Source: Neorhizobium alkalisoli
GTDB taxonomy: Bacteria > Pseudomonadota > Alphaproteobacteria > Rhizobiales > Rhizobiaceae
Direction: 5' to 3'
NCBI RefSeq assembly: GCF_007829835.1
Contig: NZ_VIWP01000011.1
Coordinates: 91,858 to 155,857, forward strand
Length of the DNA: 64,000 nucleotides
This document shows positions 53,301 to 61,102 of this stretch, in pieces. Positions within the stretch are counted from its first letter, which is position 1. Each line of letters starts with the position of its first letter. The position numbers were made by a program, and so were the translations under genes. The notes beneath the pieces are model-generated. The model saw nothing but the letters and a program-made list of their open reading frames with translations, was not told the origin of the DNA and searched no databases.

Positions 53301-53568
53301 AATGATGGCAATCCAGGGTAAGATTCAGCGGGAAGGTGAGGTCGTGCATCTGATCGCGCGGCAGCTGTTCGACCTCACCGCGGATCTATCCGGCCTGGCG
53401 GACCGCGATGCCGCGTTCAAAATGCCGACCGGCAGGGGAGACGAGTTTGCGCATGGCGGCGGGCCTGACCCACGCGACGCGCCAAAGAAGGTTGCGAGCC
53501 CTCGCGACATGTTCGTCAGAGACCTGCATATCGATACGCTGAAGGTGAAGGCGCGGAATTTTCAATGA
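50311..53568 (+). CDS. dnaE2: error-prone DNA polymerase DnaE2 (ImuC)
   Basis: C-family replicative-type polymerase of 1085 residues used for lesion bypass and induced mutagenesis. The N-terminal PHP domain starts YAELQVTTHFSFLRGASS. The palm carries RGSAANSAVCYILG and the catalytic PDIDVDFEHERREEV at about residue 371, with two essential Asp. The finger region, helix-hairpin-helix and OB fold (ITIEDETGPANLVVWP) are complete. It is co-transcribed with imuA and imuB. The length is normal for DnaE2, shorter than DnaE1. Confidence 0.95.
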   Translation: MTYAELQVTTHFSFLRGASSAQELFETAAALGLQAIGVVDRNSLAGIVRALEASRSTGLRLVVGCRLDLADGMSVLVYPMDRTAYSRLTRLITLGKSRGGKNNCILHWDDVITYSAGMIGILVPDVVDETCAVQLRKMAGVFGDRAYVSLCLRRRPNDQMRLYEIDHLAARFKVKTVVTNDVLFHEPGRRPLQDIVTCIRHNTTIDTIGFERERHADRYLKPPQEMERLFPRYPEALLRTMEIVRRCTFSLEELTYQYPQEAIVPGKDAQASLEHYVWQCIPDRYPDGLPPDVLKAVRHELDLIRVMKYAPYFLTVFSIVRFARSQGILCQGRGSAANSAVCYILGVTAIDPVGGNLLFERFVSQERDEPPDIDVDFEHERREEVIQWIYRTYGREKAALCATVSRYRARGAIRDVGKALGLPEDVIKALSSGMWAWSEDVCDRNVRELNLNPDDRRLVLTLKLAQQLMGAPRHLSQHPGGFVLTHDRLDDLVPIEPAAMKDRQIIEWDKDDVEALKFMKVDILALGMLTCMAKAFDLIRKHKDRDLDLSKIEQEDQATYAMIRRADTLGTFQIESRAQIAMLPRLKPRTFYDLVIQVAIVRPGPIQGDMVHPYLRRREGKEDVVYPTPELEAVLGKTLGVPLFQESAMRVAMVCAGFTGGEADQLRKSMATFKFTGGVSKFKDKLVSGMVRNGYTREFAEKTFSQLEGFGSYGFPESHAASFALIAYASNYIKCHYPEAFCAALINAQPMGFYAPAQIVGDARDHGVEVRPVCINRSRWDCTLEQIGNSDRHAVRLGFRRVKGLAVADASRIVAARGSGDFGSVDDMWRRSGVPTEALVQLAKADAYRPSLKLERRDALWAIKALRDEPLPLFAAAAQREAKAIAEQQEPDVVLRQMTDGHNVIEDYGHTGLTLRQHPIAFLRQDLAARNIVTCAEAMSARDGRWIFTAGLVLVRQKPGSAKGVMFITIEDETGPANLVVWPKLFEKSRRVVLGSSMMAIQGKIQREGEVVHLIARQLFDLTADLSGLADRDAAFKMPTGRGDEFAHGGGPDPRDAPKKVASPRDMFVRDLHIDTLKVKARNFQ

Positions 53569-53697
53569 GATTACGCCACAATCAGCGGGACGATGGGTTT
53601 ATTCGCTCCCTGGACCACGACGGCGATGGAAAAGCGCCAGGCATCCGCGACCAATAGCTCGATCGGCGATGGTGGTGTTCGCGATGAAATTATCCCT

Positions 53698-53991
53698 TCA
53701 GCTCAACGCTGATCCGGCTCCCGATCGGCCGGAGAAAGCTCCTTGCATCGCACGTGTCGCTTCGTCCGCTTCCTTCGCGGCCAATTGAAACGCGATGCGG
53801 GCATGTTCCGGATCCACACGACCCTGAAGCGCTGCGCTGCATGCTATCCGCGCTTTCATGTAATGTGCTCCCGCCATGGCCGGCCAATAATCCATGAGGA
53901 TTGTAAGGGCATGAAACGGCCCTGTTACCGCGACCTCGCCAAGGAACGGCGATTTTATCGCCACCGGCTGCATCCACTTTGTCTCGGCCAT
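53698..53991 (-). CDS. DUF982 domain protein
   Basis: A 97-residue rhizobial DUF982 protein with the family pattern FLGEVAVTGPFHALTILMDYWP, then KARIACSAALQGRVDPEHARIAFQLAAKEAD. DUF982 proteins are almost confined to Rhizobiales, often in many copies on plasmids, and their function is unknown. It is alone between the imu operon and the membrane cluster. Confidence 0.82.
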   Translation of the reverse strand: MAETKWMQPVAIKSPFLGEVAVTGPFHALTILMDYWPAMAGAHYMKARIACSAALQGRVDPEHARIAFQLAAKEADEATRAMQGAFSGRSGAGSALS

Positions 53992-54171
53992 TTTTGTTCC
54001 TCCCTTGAACTGCGCCGCTTAATTTAGCGCAGTCGAATGTCACGGCGAGGTCGCCGTACGAAACCGTACAGAACTCGGCCGAGAAAGGGGGATGAACGCG
54101 CGTGCGGAAAAAACTGGCGCGGAAGTGCCGGCGGCCTTGTTTGCGCCGAGAACGATGGGGTCAGATCGATG

Positions 54172-54339
54172 TTAATGCAATGTGGGTTTGAAAATCGGCT
54201 CGTCGCACAGCATTGCGGCATAGTCTGCCAATTCGCGCAGCTGGCTGGCAATGTCATAAAGGGCCGTGACCGCTGCAGAAACCGCGGCTTCATCGCCGGC
54301 CTGTTCGATGCAACCTGCCCGAAACTCCAGATCATCCAT
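54172..54339 (-). CDS. small hypothetical protein, 55 residues
   Basis: An acidic, mostly helical peptide: DDLEFRAGCIEQAGDEAAVSAAVTALYDIASQLRELADYAAMLCDEP. The ATG at 54339 has a GAGGGA-like ribosome site. The frame is open further upstream but the conserved-looking part begins here. No family recognised. Confidence 0.5.
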   Translation of the reverse strand: MDDLEFRAGCIEQAGDEAAVSAAVTALYDIASQLRELADYAAMLCDEPIFKPTLH

Positions 54340-54543
54340 AACGCGTCCCTCACTGCACGAGTGCGGGGAGTTAGGTTTTGTTAACCATTCGGCAAGGTCT
54401 GAAGCGAAACAGGCATTTCCCGTCGAAACGCGGCCGAACGATATCGGATCGATGCAGATGATGTGGCAATACCTCTGCACTGTCATCTGACTTCGAGCTT
54501 TACGCTGGATTGCCGATGACCGTAATTACACTATCTTGCCGGC

Positions 54544-55833
54544 ATGACGGCGATCACCGAAGATATCACCCCGTTGCTGCGGCCCGTGGTGCACCTGCCT
54601 CTCCTGACCTTCAGGCTGCTATCGCGTTTCTGGCCGCAGCTGATGGCTCTGTGGCTGATCGGTGCGATCGGCGGCGGAGTGCTTAACGAACTGGCGGTTA
54701 CAATCGGCCAGGTCAATGGACTTGCCGGCCTCTCGTTTTTGTCCTTCGTCGTGCTCCTCAAGCTCGTCATCATCGTTGCGCTCCTGGAAACGGTGAGACC
54801 GGGCCTACCGGCGCTCCACGCAGCCTCGGCGCAGGCTGAGACAAAGACCGGAACGCTTGGCGGTTCCGGCCCAGGCTTCATCACGGCGCTGGCCCTGACG
54901 CTGGTGCCCTTTTTTGCCTATTACGCGGCCTGGGGCTTTCTCGGCGAGACGGTCCGTAACTATTCGAAACTTTCCCTCGACCTTACCTTTTCCGGCCAGA
55001 GCCTCAATCCGCTGGAATTCAGGAATGCTGGTGCCTGGCTGTTTGCCTCGGTGGCCGTGGCCTGGGCCGTGCGGCGTTTCGCGAAATGGATGCACAAGCG
55101 CTCCAAGGCCTCCGTCTGGCCGATCCTGATCGTCGTTTGCGAGGCCAATTGGGCCTTTATCGGTCTTTATGTCATCTCCGACTGGCAGGACGAGATCCGT
55201 GCCTTCGTGGCGCATCTGCCCGACATGCTCGGCCGGTTCTTCGGCGGGATTGCACTGGTGAAGGATGCCGCTGCAGCAAACCTCCTGCCGCCGCCCGCCG
55301 ATGCTCTGTCGCTGTCACCGCGCCAGACGATGATCAGCCTGTTTTTCTACGCGCTTTATCCCGCCGTGTGGCTGACGCTTGCCGCACTCGTTTATGGCTA
55401 TGACATTAACGGTGACCGGCCGGTGACTGAAGGACGGATCGGACGGGCGCTATCTCGCTGGCAGGCGCTTCCAAAAGCGCTGCGCGATTTCATCGCCCAT
55501 TTCCTTTCGGGTACGGCAAAACGCTATCGGGCACTTGCAGAAGGCGTCGGCCTTGCGCTCAATTCCGGAATCGGGCTGACGGTGGCGATGATCCTTCTCT
55601 ACCGGCTTCTCGACTGGGGCTCGATGTGGCTCTGGTATTATCTCGCACAGCAGATCGGCCCTCATGAATGGGTGCTGTGGCAGACGATCGCCCAGGCGAT
55701 TTCCCTGTTTCTTGGCAATCCCAGCGATCCGGGTGACAGCCTGCTTGTGACGCCGATCAAGATCTGCCTGCTTGCCGCAGCACTCGAGATCGGCTTTTCG
55801 CAAGGGCGGAAATGGCATGGCCTAAGCCGCTGA
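54544..55833 (+). CDS. uncharacterised polytopic membrane protein
   Basis: A 429-residue inner-membrane protein with about eight to nine hydrophobic segments (for example LMALWLIGAIGGGVL, FLSFVVLLKLVIIVALL, ALTLVPFFAYYAAWGFL, VWPILIVVCEANWAFIGLY, SLFFYALYPAVWLTLAAL). A hydrophilic loop follows DINGDRPVTEGRIGRALSRW. I do not recognise the family. Its stop is three bases from the stop of the convergent operon of small membrane proteins and protease, which hints at a functional link. The ribosome site is weak. Confidence 0.65.
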   Translation: MTAITEDITPLLRPVVHLPLLTFRLLSRFWPQLMALWLIGAIGGGVLNELAVTIGQVNGLAGLSFLSFVVLLKLVIIVALLETVRPGLPALHAASAQAETKTGTLGGSGPGFITALALTLVPFFAYYAAWGFLGETVRNYSKLSLDLTFSGQSLNPLEFRNAGAWLFASVAVAWAVRRFAKWMHKRSKASVWPILIVVCEANWAFIGLYVISDWQDEIRAFVAHLPDMLGRFFGGIALVKDAAAANLLPPPADALSLSPRQTMISLFFYALYPAVWLTLAALVYGYDINGDRPVTEGRIGRALSRWQALPKALRDFIAHFLSGTAKRYRALAEGVGLALNSGIGLTVAMILLYRLLDWGSMWLWYYLAQQIGPHEWVLWQTIAQAISLFLGNPSDPGDSLLVTPIKICLLAAALEIGFSQGRKWHGLSR

Positions 55834-55836
55834 GGC

Positions 55837-56412
55837 TCATTTCAGTGCAAGCGGAATGCTGATGGCATGCGGCCTCGTCGAGGCAAAACTCAGCCGCACG
55901 GCAAGATGCGGGACAGCATCGGCCGGCAGGACGAACTTCTCCTCGATCAGCATGCTTTCCCCCTTTGCTGGCGGATGTAGCGAGGCGATGCTGCAGCCCG
56001 GCAGTGGTTCGGCCCTGGGGTCGAGGTCGCGGCTGAGATCGGACGAGAGGATGACATCAAGCGGCGTCCAGTCATGCCCTTTGCCATCTGTCAGTCGTAG
56101 CTGGCATTGGCCCCAGTCTTCGCCTATATCCCGCTTCGCTTCCGCGGACAGGCGAATAATGACAAGCCGCATCTGGCCGGGAAAGATCTGCTTCGTATCC
56201 CGTCCGTCGCCGATCAGTCTTGCCTGTTCAAGCCTCCAGCCGGCGCCTGCAAAGACCTGATCCGCAGCCACTGGCTGAACCTGCCATTCGCCACGCCTCG
56301 AAAGTTCTTCGATATTGCGCCAGCCGTTGACGGCAAGGGCGGTCGCGAGAAGGGGTGGCAGGGCGATGAGAGCCATCCACCAGCGTGCCGCCTCTCGTCT
56401 AGATGCCACCAT
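55837..56412 (-). CDS. uncharacterised membrane-anchored protein (envelope operon)
   Basis: A 191-residue protein with one N-terminal transmembrane helix (about residues 11-28, WWMALIALPPLLATALAV) and a periplasmic beta-rich domain (FPGQMRLVIIRLSAEAKR, CQLRLTDGKGHDWTPLD, LFVLPADAVPHLAVRLSFAS-like end). It overlaps the upstream 187-residue gene by 14 bases. It is the last gene of a five-gene minus-strand operon and shares the single-anchor, beta-domain layout of the two preceding genes. No family assigned. Confidence 0.6.
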   Translation of the reverse strand: MVASRREAARWWMALIALPPLLATALAVNGWRNIEELSRRGEWQVQPVAADQVFAGAGWRLEQARLIGDGRDTKQIFPGQMRLVIIRLSAEAKRDIGEDWGQCQLRLTDGKGHDWTPLDVILSSDLSRDLDPRAEPLPGCSIASLHPPAKGESMLIEEKFVLPADAVPHLAVRLSFASTRPHAISIPLALK

Positions 56413-56962
56413 TGCCGGGCTCCACTTTGTCGCGGCTTTCGATCATGCCGCGGTCGAGATGAACATGGACTTCGTCTTCGAGCCGCGGCGAGGCTTGTTT
56501 CGACAGGATCAGTGTCATGTCCGTCGCTTCCTCTTCCGGCAGTTCAAAGACAAGAATGCCCGTGGTCGGCAGGCCCGGTTGCACCTTTTTCAGAGACAGA
56601 AGCTGCGGGGCTGCGTCGGCACGGTGTGTCTGAACATAGAGGCGGCCGGACGCGCCACGGATCGAGGCGCCGGCGAGTGGCATGGTCTCCTGGAATGCCC
56701 AAAGCTCGGCAGAGACAACCAGCCAAGTGCCCTGGGTCTGCCGTTCGATCGTGCGGCTGAAGCGTTTCAGCACGAGTGTCTTCGCCTGCACGGCCTTGTC
56801 GATCCTGACGCTGAAGGTTTGGCTTGAGACGGTATCCTTCTGCGCACCGGAGGTGAGGATTGGGCCGGTCAACTGCGCGTAGCCCGGTGTCGTTGCCTGG
56901 AAAACCTGCAGAAGGGCGGCGGCAGTGAGGATGCCGATGATCGTGGCGAGGAAACGGATCAT
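56399..56962 (-). CDS. uncharacterised exported or anchored protein (envelope operon)
   Basis: A 187-residue protein with a signal-anchor (about residues 3-28, FLATIIGILTAAALLQVFQ) and a periplasmic domain containing AVQAKTLVLKRFSRTIERQ, TWLVVSAELWAFQETMPLAG and TGILVFELPEEEATDMTLILS. The strands alternate like an immunoglobulin or DUF4352-type fold, by appearance only. It overlaps its neighbours on both sides (ATGA with the upstream gene), showing tight coupling. Confidence 0.6.
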   Translation of the reverse strand: MIRFLATIIGILTAAALLQVFQATTPGYAQLTGPILTSGAQKDTVSSQTFSVRIDKAVQAKTLVLKRFSRTIERQTQGTWLVVSAELWAFQETMPLAGASIRGASGRLYVQTHRADAAPQLLSLKKVQPGLPTTGILVFELPEEEATDMTLILSKQASPRLEDEVHVHLDRGMIESRDKVEPGNGGI

Positions 56963-57567
56963 CTGGTGTCTCGCGTCATGGCCCCGGTGCCATTCTCGGC
57001 AATCGGCAGGTCGACCTGCGCCACGGCGCTGCCCGTAAACCAGCCGGGTGCGGCATAGAGATTATCCGCCCGCTTGAAGACGGCGCCAATGACGGTGACA
57101 TCGAGCGATGCCAGCAAGGCCTGGGTCATGGGCACCTCCCAGACCGCGCTTACCTCTTCCGGCATCGCCGGCTGCAGGTCCCAGAGGATTTCCTGGTCAC
57201 GGTCGAGAAAGAATTGCGGACGCGACGCACCGGTAATGTTCGCAAGCGCCAGCGCTTCGCCATAAAGGTTGCTGCTTTGCGAGGTGAGATTCTCTATCGT
57301 CAGATTGACGACGACGGCACGCTTGCCGGGTGTCAACCGCGACCCGTTTGGCATCGTGGTCGCGACCGTCGCTGCATGCAGGGTCACACCCCAGCGATCG
57401 GCATTGATGCGGGTTCCAGGAAGAGCGTGCGCGATTTCGCCGGGATTGCGGCTCTCGAAAATCGACAGGCCAAGCGACAGGCCGGCGGCCAGAAAACCGC
57501 CTATGCCGGCAAGGACGCGCGCGCGGGCCGCCTTGCCGGCCTTGTTCAGAACATTCGGTCTCTTCAC
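56959..57567 (-). CDS. uncharacterised membrane-anchored protein (envelope operon)
   Basis: A 202-residue protein with an Arg/Lys-rich start, one transmembrane helix (about residues 19-40, VLAGIGGFLAAGLSLGLSIF) and a periplasmic beta domain (GVTLHAATVATTMPNGSRL, GKRAVVVNLTIENLTSQSSN, AVWEVPMTQALLASLDVTVIG). The central RAVVVNLTIENLT resembles DUF4352-type telokin-like folds. It lies three bases after the M48 metalloprotease gene and couples to the next gene by ATGA. Confidence 0.6.
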   Translation of the reverse strand: MKRPNVLNKAGKAARARVLAGIGGFLAAGLSLGLSIFESRNPGEIAHALPGTRINADRWGVTLHAATVATTMPNGSRLTPGKRAVVVNLTIENLTSQSSNLYGEALALANITGASRPQFFLDRDQEILWDLQPAMPEEVSAVWEVPMTQALLASLDVTVIGAVFKRADNLYAAPGWFTGSAVAQVDLPIAENGTGAMTRDTR

Positions 57568-57570
57568 GGA

Positions 57571-59490
57571 TCAGTCGAGCCTGTCATAGCTGATGAGGTC
57601 CAGCTGCGGCGCGCCGGTTTTAAGGATCGTATCGCGAGCGACGAAGGCATAACGCTTTCCTTCCTCCAGCGGCACCGGCATCAGCTCCGGCACGGCCCGG
57701 TTGACGTAAAGTACGATATCCCTGCCGTCGGGCGTACGCACCTGCATGGCCGGGCCGACATAGCGGGAGCGCGGCTCGTTGATCATCAGCTTGCGGTCCC
57801 TCACGTCGGGCGCCCTGCTGACGATCACCGCATCGAGGCGCAGCAGCTTGTTCGCCACGGGATCCTTGGCTGGATCGTAAGGCGTGGTTGCCTTCCTGCG
57901 TTCCTCGAAGACCTTGCGGTCGGCCACCTGATAGGTTTCAAAACTTGGGTAACGCACATACCATTCCAGCGCCTGCGCCTGCCGCATGACCCGGTAGGCG
58001 GCGCCGGCAATCGTCGAACTCACCTTCTGCGGCTGCCCGCCACCGGCGACAAGTTTCAGGTAATCGGCGAGCCGCTTGCGCGGTGAATCGTCGTTCTCGA
58101 ACAGGATTCTGAGACCCGGTCCGAGCGCCACACCGACCCGTTTTGCCTCCGGCGCGACGACCAGAACCGCGCCATTGCCGACATCGAGCTTGCCGACGCG
58201 CATCTGCCGCATGAAATCCAGCGCATATTGATCCGGATCCCGCCCCTGCAGATCTTTTGCCACGACGGTGACCACCTCGACATTGGCGGCGGCCGCGAGC
58301 TGGAATGCGATCGTTTGCAGCTTTTCGCGCACGTCCGGATCGAACACGCCGACTTCGTCATACACGAACCGGTCGAATTTCGACGGTGTCGCATCGGCGG
58401 TCAGTTTCGGGATCCGGTCGATCACCGCCGGGCCGATTTCCTGGCCGCTGCCGCCAGGGCTCGGCATGTCGATATCAAGCGGACCGGGAATTTTCGGCAT
58501 TGGAACCGCAGCGGCTTCCGACGATGCGGCGACGGGCGCCGAAGAACCGGTCATTGGTACGGAAGAGGCTGGCGCAGACGGGGCGGTCGCGACCGGAGCC
58601 CGCACGGGTGCCGTGGATTGCGGCTCGACCTGCGGCGGCAGGCTCGGGCTGCGGGCCTCGGCAGCTGCGATCACCTGATCGTCGCCGCAATTCTTCTGCT
58701 GCTGTTCGCAGGATTGCGCCCAGCCGGCCTTGATCGCGGCCAGCCGTTTCTTGCGGCCGGGATGGGTCGGGCCATCGGCCTCGGGGATCAGGGTCGCGAT
58801 CGCCTTTTCGGCTTCTGCTAGGCTGGCCCCCATCTTGAACAGGACGAAGCCGGAAAACTTGTCGGCCTCCAGCTCGATTGGCGGCTGGCTGCCGCCCGGC
58901 AGAAGCGTATGCCCGGAAAGATGGTGGCCGATCTCGTGGGCCAGGATGGATGTGCCCGGCCAGCCGGCCTCACCGGTCGCCTGCGCCACCTGCTGCATAA
59001 AGGTCCGGTTATAGGCGATCACCCGTTTCGGAATGCCGTCCTTGCCCATCACGATGATCGCTGCTGCATTCGGCACGTCACTTTCCATGATGGTAAAATT
59101 TTGCGGCAGGCCGGTGAACCGCATGATGCGGCTGACCGCAGCCATCCCTTCCGCCTCGGCCGAGGTTTTCAGCGCGGCGGCGTCGATCTTCAGGGCCTTG
59201 CCGTCATAGGAGCACGCCTGCAGCATGTCGCTGAGCTGGGTCGCGAGCTTTTCCTCGTCAGGCTTTTCGCCCTTCTTCTTTTCGCTCGATTGTTTCTGTG
59301 TGTCGGCCTGTGCCATCAACGTGCCGCTCTCGGCCTTTTCGAGCCGCGAAAAGATCGGATTGCAGATCGCCCTGTCGGAGGCCGTTGGCCCGAAACTTTG
59401 GGATGGTTCATGCGTGCCGCTGGCAGCAAAAGCCTGAAAGGCAAACAGCGATCCGGCGGCAAGGCCGGCAGGAACAAGCGCAGTCTTCAC
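57571..59490 (-). CDS. M48 metalloprotease fused to a TPM domain
   Basis: A 639-residue exported zinc protease. A signal peptide is followed by an M48 peptidase domain (about residues 75-260): the zinc site HEIGHHLSGH at about residue 182 and the third ligand in IELEADKFSG. A Pro/Ala/Ser-rich linker (about 285-370) leads to a TPM domain (about 385-510): DRFVYDEVGVFDPDVREKLQ, EVVTVVAKDLQGRDPDQYALDFMRQ and GNGAVLVVAPEAKRV. The start is GTG at 59490, five bases after GGAGG. It likely trims or guards envelope proteins; the fusion with TPM is uncommon. Confidence 0.85.
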   Translation of the reverse strand: MKTALVPAGLAAGSLFAFQAFAASGTHEPSQSFGPTASDRAICNPIFSRLEKAESGTLMAQADTQKQSSEKKKGEKPDEEKLATQLSDMLQACSYDGKALKIDAAALKTSAEAEGMAAVSRIMRFTGLPQNFTIMESDVPNAAAIIVMGKDGIPKRVIAYNRTFMQQVAQATGEAGWPGTSILAHEIGHHLSGHTLLPGGSQPPIELEADKFSGFVLFKMGASLAEAEKAIATLIPEADGPTHPGRKKRLAAIKAGWAQSCEQQQKNCGDDQVIAAAEARSPSLPPQVEPQSTAPVRAPVATAPSAPASSVPMTGSSAPVAASSEAAAVPMPKIPGPLDIDMPSPGGSGQEIGPAVIDRIPKLTADATPSKFDRFVYDEVGVFDPDVREKLQTIAFQLAAAANVEVVTVVAKDLQGRDPDQYALDFMRQMRVGKLDVGNGAVLVVAPEAKRVGVALGPGLRILFENDDSPRKRLADYLKLVAGGGQPQKVSSTIAGAAYRVMRQAQALEWYVRYPSFETYQVADRKVFEERRKATTPYDPAKDPVANKLLRLDAVIVSRAPDVRDRKLMINEPRSRYVGPAMQVRTPDGRDIVLYVNRAVPELMPVPLEEGKRYAFVARDTILKTGAPQLDLISYDRLD

Positions 59491-59537
59491 GAAAACCTCC
59501 CTTTTCGTTCGATCGGCCAAAATCCGTCGGCGGCCGA

Positions 59538-60380
59538 TCAGGACAATTGCGCCAGCACGATGCGGATCACCGCACGGGCGTATAGGTAGAAGAGCCCCTC
59601 CTTGGCCCCATAAAACACGGCGGCACCCAGTGCGGCCCGCCACCATTGATGCCGCCAGTCGATGGCGAAAAACTGGCCGAAGGCAAAAAACACGATCCCG
59701 GCCTCGACCCAGTCCATGTAATAGCCGGAATAAAACCGGTGCTTGGCCACGCGTTCCGGTGTTGAACCGAGAAGAAGCGGCGACAGGTTCAGGATGTTGG
59801 CGGTGATGATGACGAACTGGACATAGGTCGCGAGCACGAGCTGCTCGACGAGATTGAAACCCCGGCAACGCCAGAAGACGAGGCTGGAGGCGATCAGAAC
59901 AGCGATGATGCCGAGCGAAAACGACCATTTCGAATAGGTCCTGACCAGCTCGATCGCCTTCGACAGAGTTTCATCGTCGGTGCCGAGATAATCCACCTGG
60001 GCGATGACAAGAAGCAGGATAACGATCGCCGCCAGAAGCAGCTTTAGCGGATGTGTATGGCTTTTGCGCCGGCCGAGCACATATTCGCGTGCAATTTTTC
60101 CCGGTTGCAGCACCACCCTGATGGCGGATTGCGCCATGTCGGACTCGAACAGCCGCAGCTTTTCCCAGGCCTCGTCGCGCACGTGCCGCGATCCCATTCG
60201 GCCGACCTTCTTCTGTCTACAATCGCCGCAATAGGCTGCTTGGAGACTTGCGCCACAATTCCGGCAGAAAGGTGCATCGAAGAGTTTGCTCGAAATACAT
60301 TCGGGAAGGTCAGATACGTCGTTTTTGCCTGCGTGTTCGGCCACATGCGGAGCTCTGGCTAATTGTCCATAGCCGGACAT
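59538..60380 (-). CDS. DUF3667 domain membrane protein
   Basis: A 280-residue protein with a zinc-ribbon-like start (FCRNCGASLQAAYCGDC, two CxxC pairs) and four or five transmembrane helices (KLLLAAIVILLLVIAQ, FSLGIIAVLIASSLVFW, VLATYVQFVIITANILNL, AGIVFFAFGQFF), the DUF3667 layout. The family is functionally unknown and widespread in Gram-negatives. It is the first gene of the minus-strand operon and is followed 47 bases later by the M48 gene. An ATG six codons upstream is an alternative start. Confidence 0.82.
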   Translation of the reverse strand: MSGYGQLARAPHVAEHAGKNDVSDLPECISSKLFDAPFCRNCGASLQAAYCGDCRQKKVGRMGSRHVRDEAWEKLRLFESDMAQSAIRVVLQPGKIAREYVLGRRKSHTHPLKLLLAAIVILLLVIAQVDYLGTDDETLSKAIELVRTYSKWSFSLGIIAVLIASSLVFWRCRGFNLVEQLVLATYVQFVIITANILNLSPLLLGSTPERVAKHRFYSGYYMDWVEAGIVFFAFGQFFAIDWRHQWWRAALGAAVFYGAKEGLFYLYARAVIRIVLAQLS

Positions 60381-60863
60381 ATGGAATTCGCTGGGCAAAA
60401 GGACAGGTCGCTTATGGCGACATCGGCGGCGGTAGTCATTGCGCCGCCCTTCCTGTCGCGGCTTGAAATTGGGGCCTGTCGTGGCGTCTGGGGATCATCG
60501 GCCAACGCTGCTGCCGCCCAAGTTCTATTGGTCGGAGTTGAACCTGATATACGATCGTAGAGCCAATGAGCGAAAGGCCCTGGGCGCGTGTCGAAACACC
60601 ACAGGTGCCGCTTCCTTCAATAAGCTTCCCGATATCAAGCCTCTCCATGCCCGATTCATTGCCGACCGGTCCGGGCTCGCTGGACTGACCCCTCCGGTCA
60701 CCCACCCTTGTCGAAAGGACTTCGCCCGAAAGTGAAACCCAACGATCTTGGGTCCGACATGCTCCTCGAATGCGAACTCGCCAATCGCATCGCCCGTGAC
60801 CAGGCCGCCTGGCAGGGAAGCGGGATTTGATGGCCGGCAAGCCTGTCAACACTTGAGAGGCGC
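60381..60863. other. intergenic, no supported gene
   Basis: About 480 bases upstream of the DUF3667 operon. Several open frames are present on both strands, but none gives a convincing protein. A minus-strand segment reads GLVTGDAIGEFAFEEHVGPKI and looks natural but is short and without start. It probably contains the operon promoter. Confidence 0.4.
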
Positions 60864-60956
60864 TTACATCATCACATACAAAGTCGCCAGGCCCGCAAGC
60901 ATAATCGCAGTTGCTCCGCCATAATCATGAAGCGCTTCCATCATCGTCTTGCGCAT
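60864..60956 (-). CDS. 30-residue single-pass membrane peptide
   Basis: Very short gene: RKTMMEALHDYGG, then a hydrophobic helix ATAIMLAGLATLYVMM. GAGGT lies seven bases before the ATG, and an EcfG-type promoter ends 38 bases upstream. Both features independently fit a real gene. Small membrane peptides like this are often stress-induced regulators of membrane complexes. The coding call is plausible but unverified. Confidence 0.6.
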   Translation of the reverse strand: MRKTMMEALHDYGGATAIMLAGLATLYVMM

Positions 60957-60993
60957 TTGTCTGACCTCAAATTGACTTTAGTAGTGGCGCGCA

Positions 60994-61019
60994 AACGCAT
61001 ATGGCTGCTTTTCCGTTCC
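60994..61019 (-). promoter_or_regulatory. EcfG-type promoter of the 30-residue membrane peptide gene
   Basis: On the minus strand GGAAC (61015-61019), 18 bases, cGTT (GTT at 60994-60996), an exact consensus match, 38 bases before the ATG at 60956. Confidence 0.6.
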
Positions 61020-61102
61020 ACAGCGCTCGAAAATAGCGCGAGAACGCTCGATCGGAAGGGATTGATAGCGGTCACCGCTTTAACGCCGGCAGCCGGGATT
61101 TC

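Noticed and set aside
60436..60852. Long minus-strand frame of 138 residues
   Set aside because: Arg/Gly/Ser-rich shadow-like composition and no recognisable domain.
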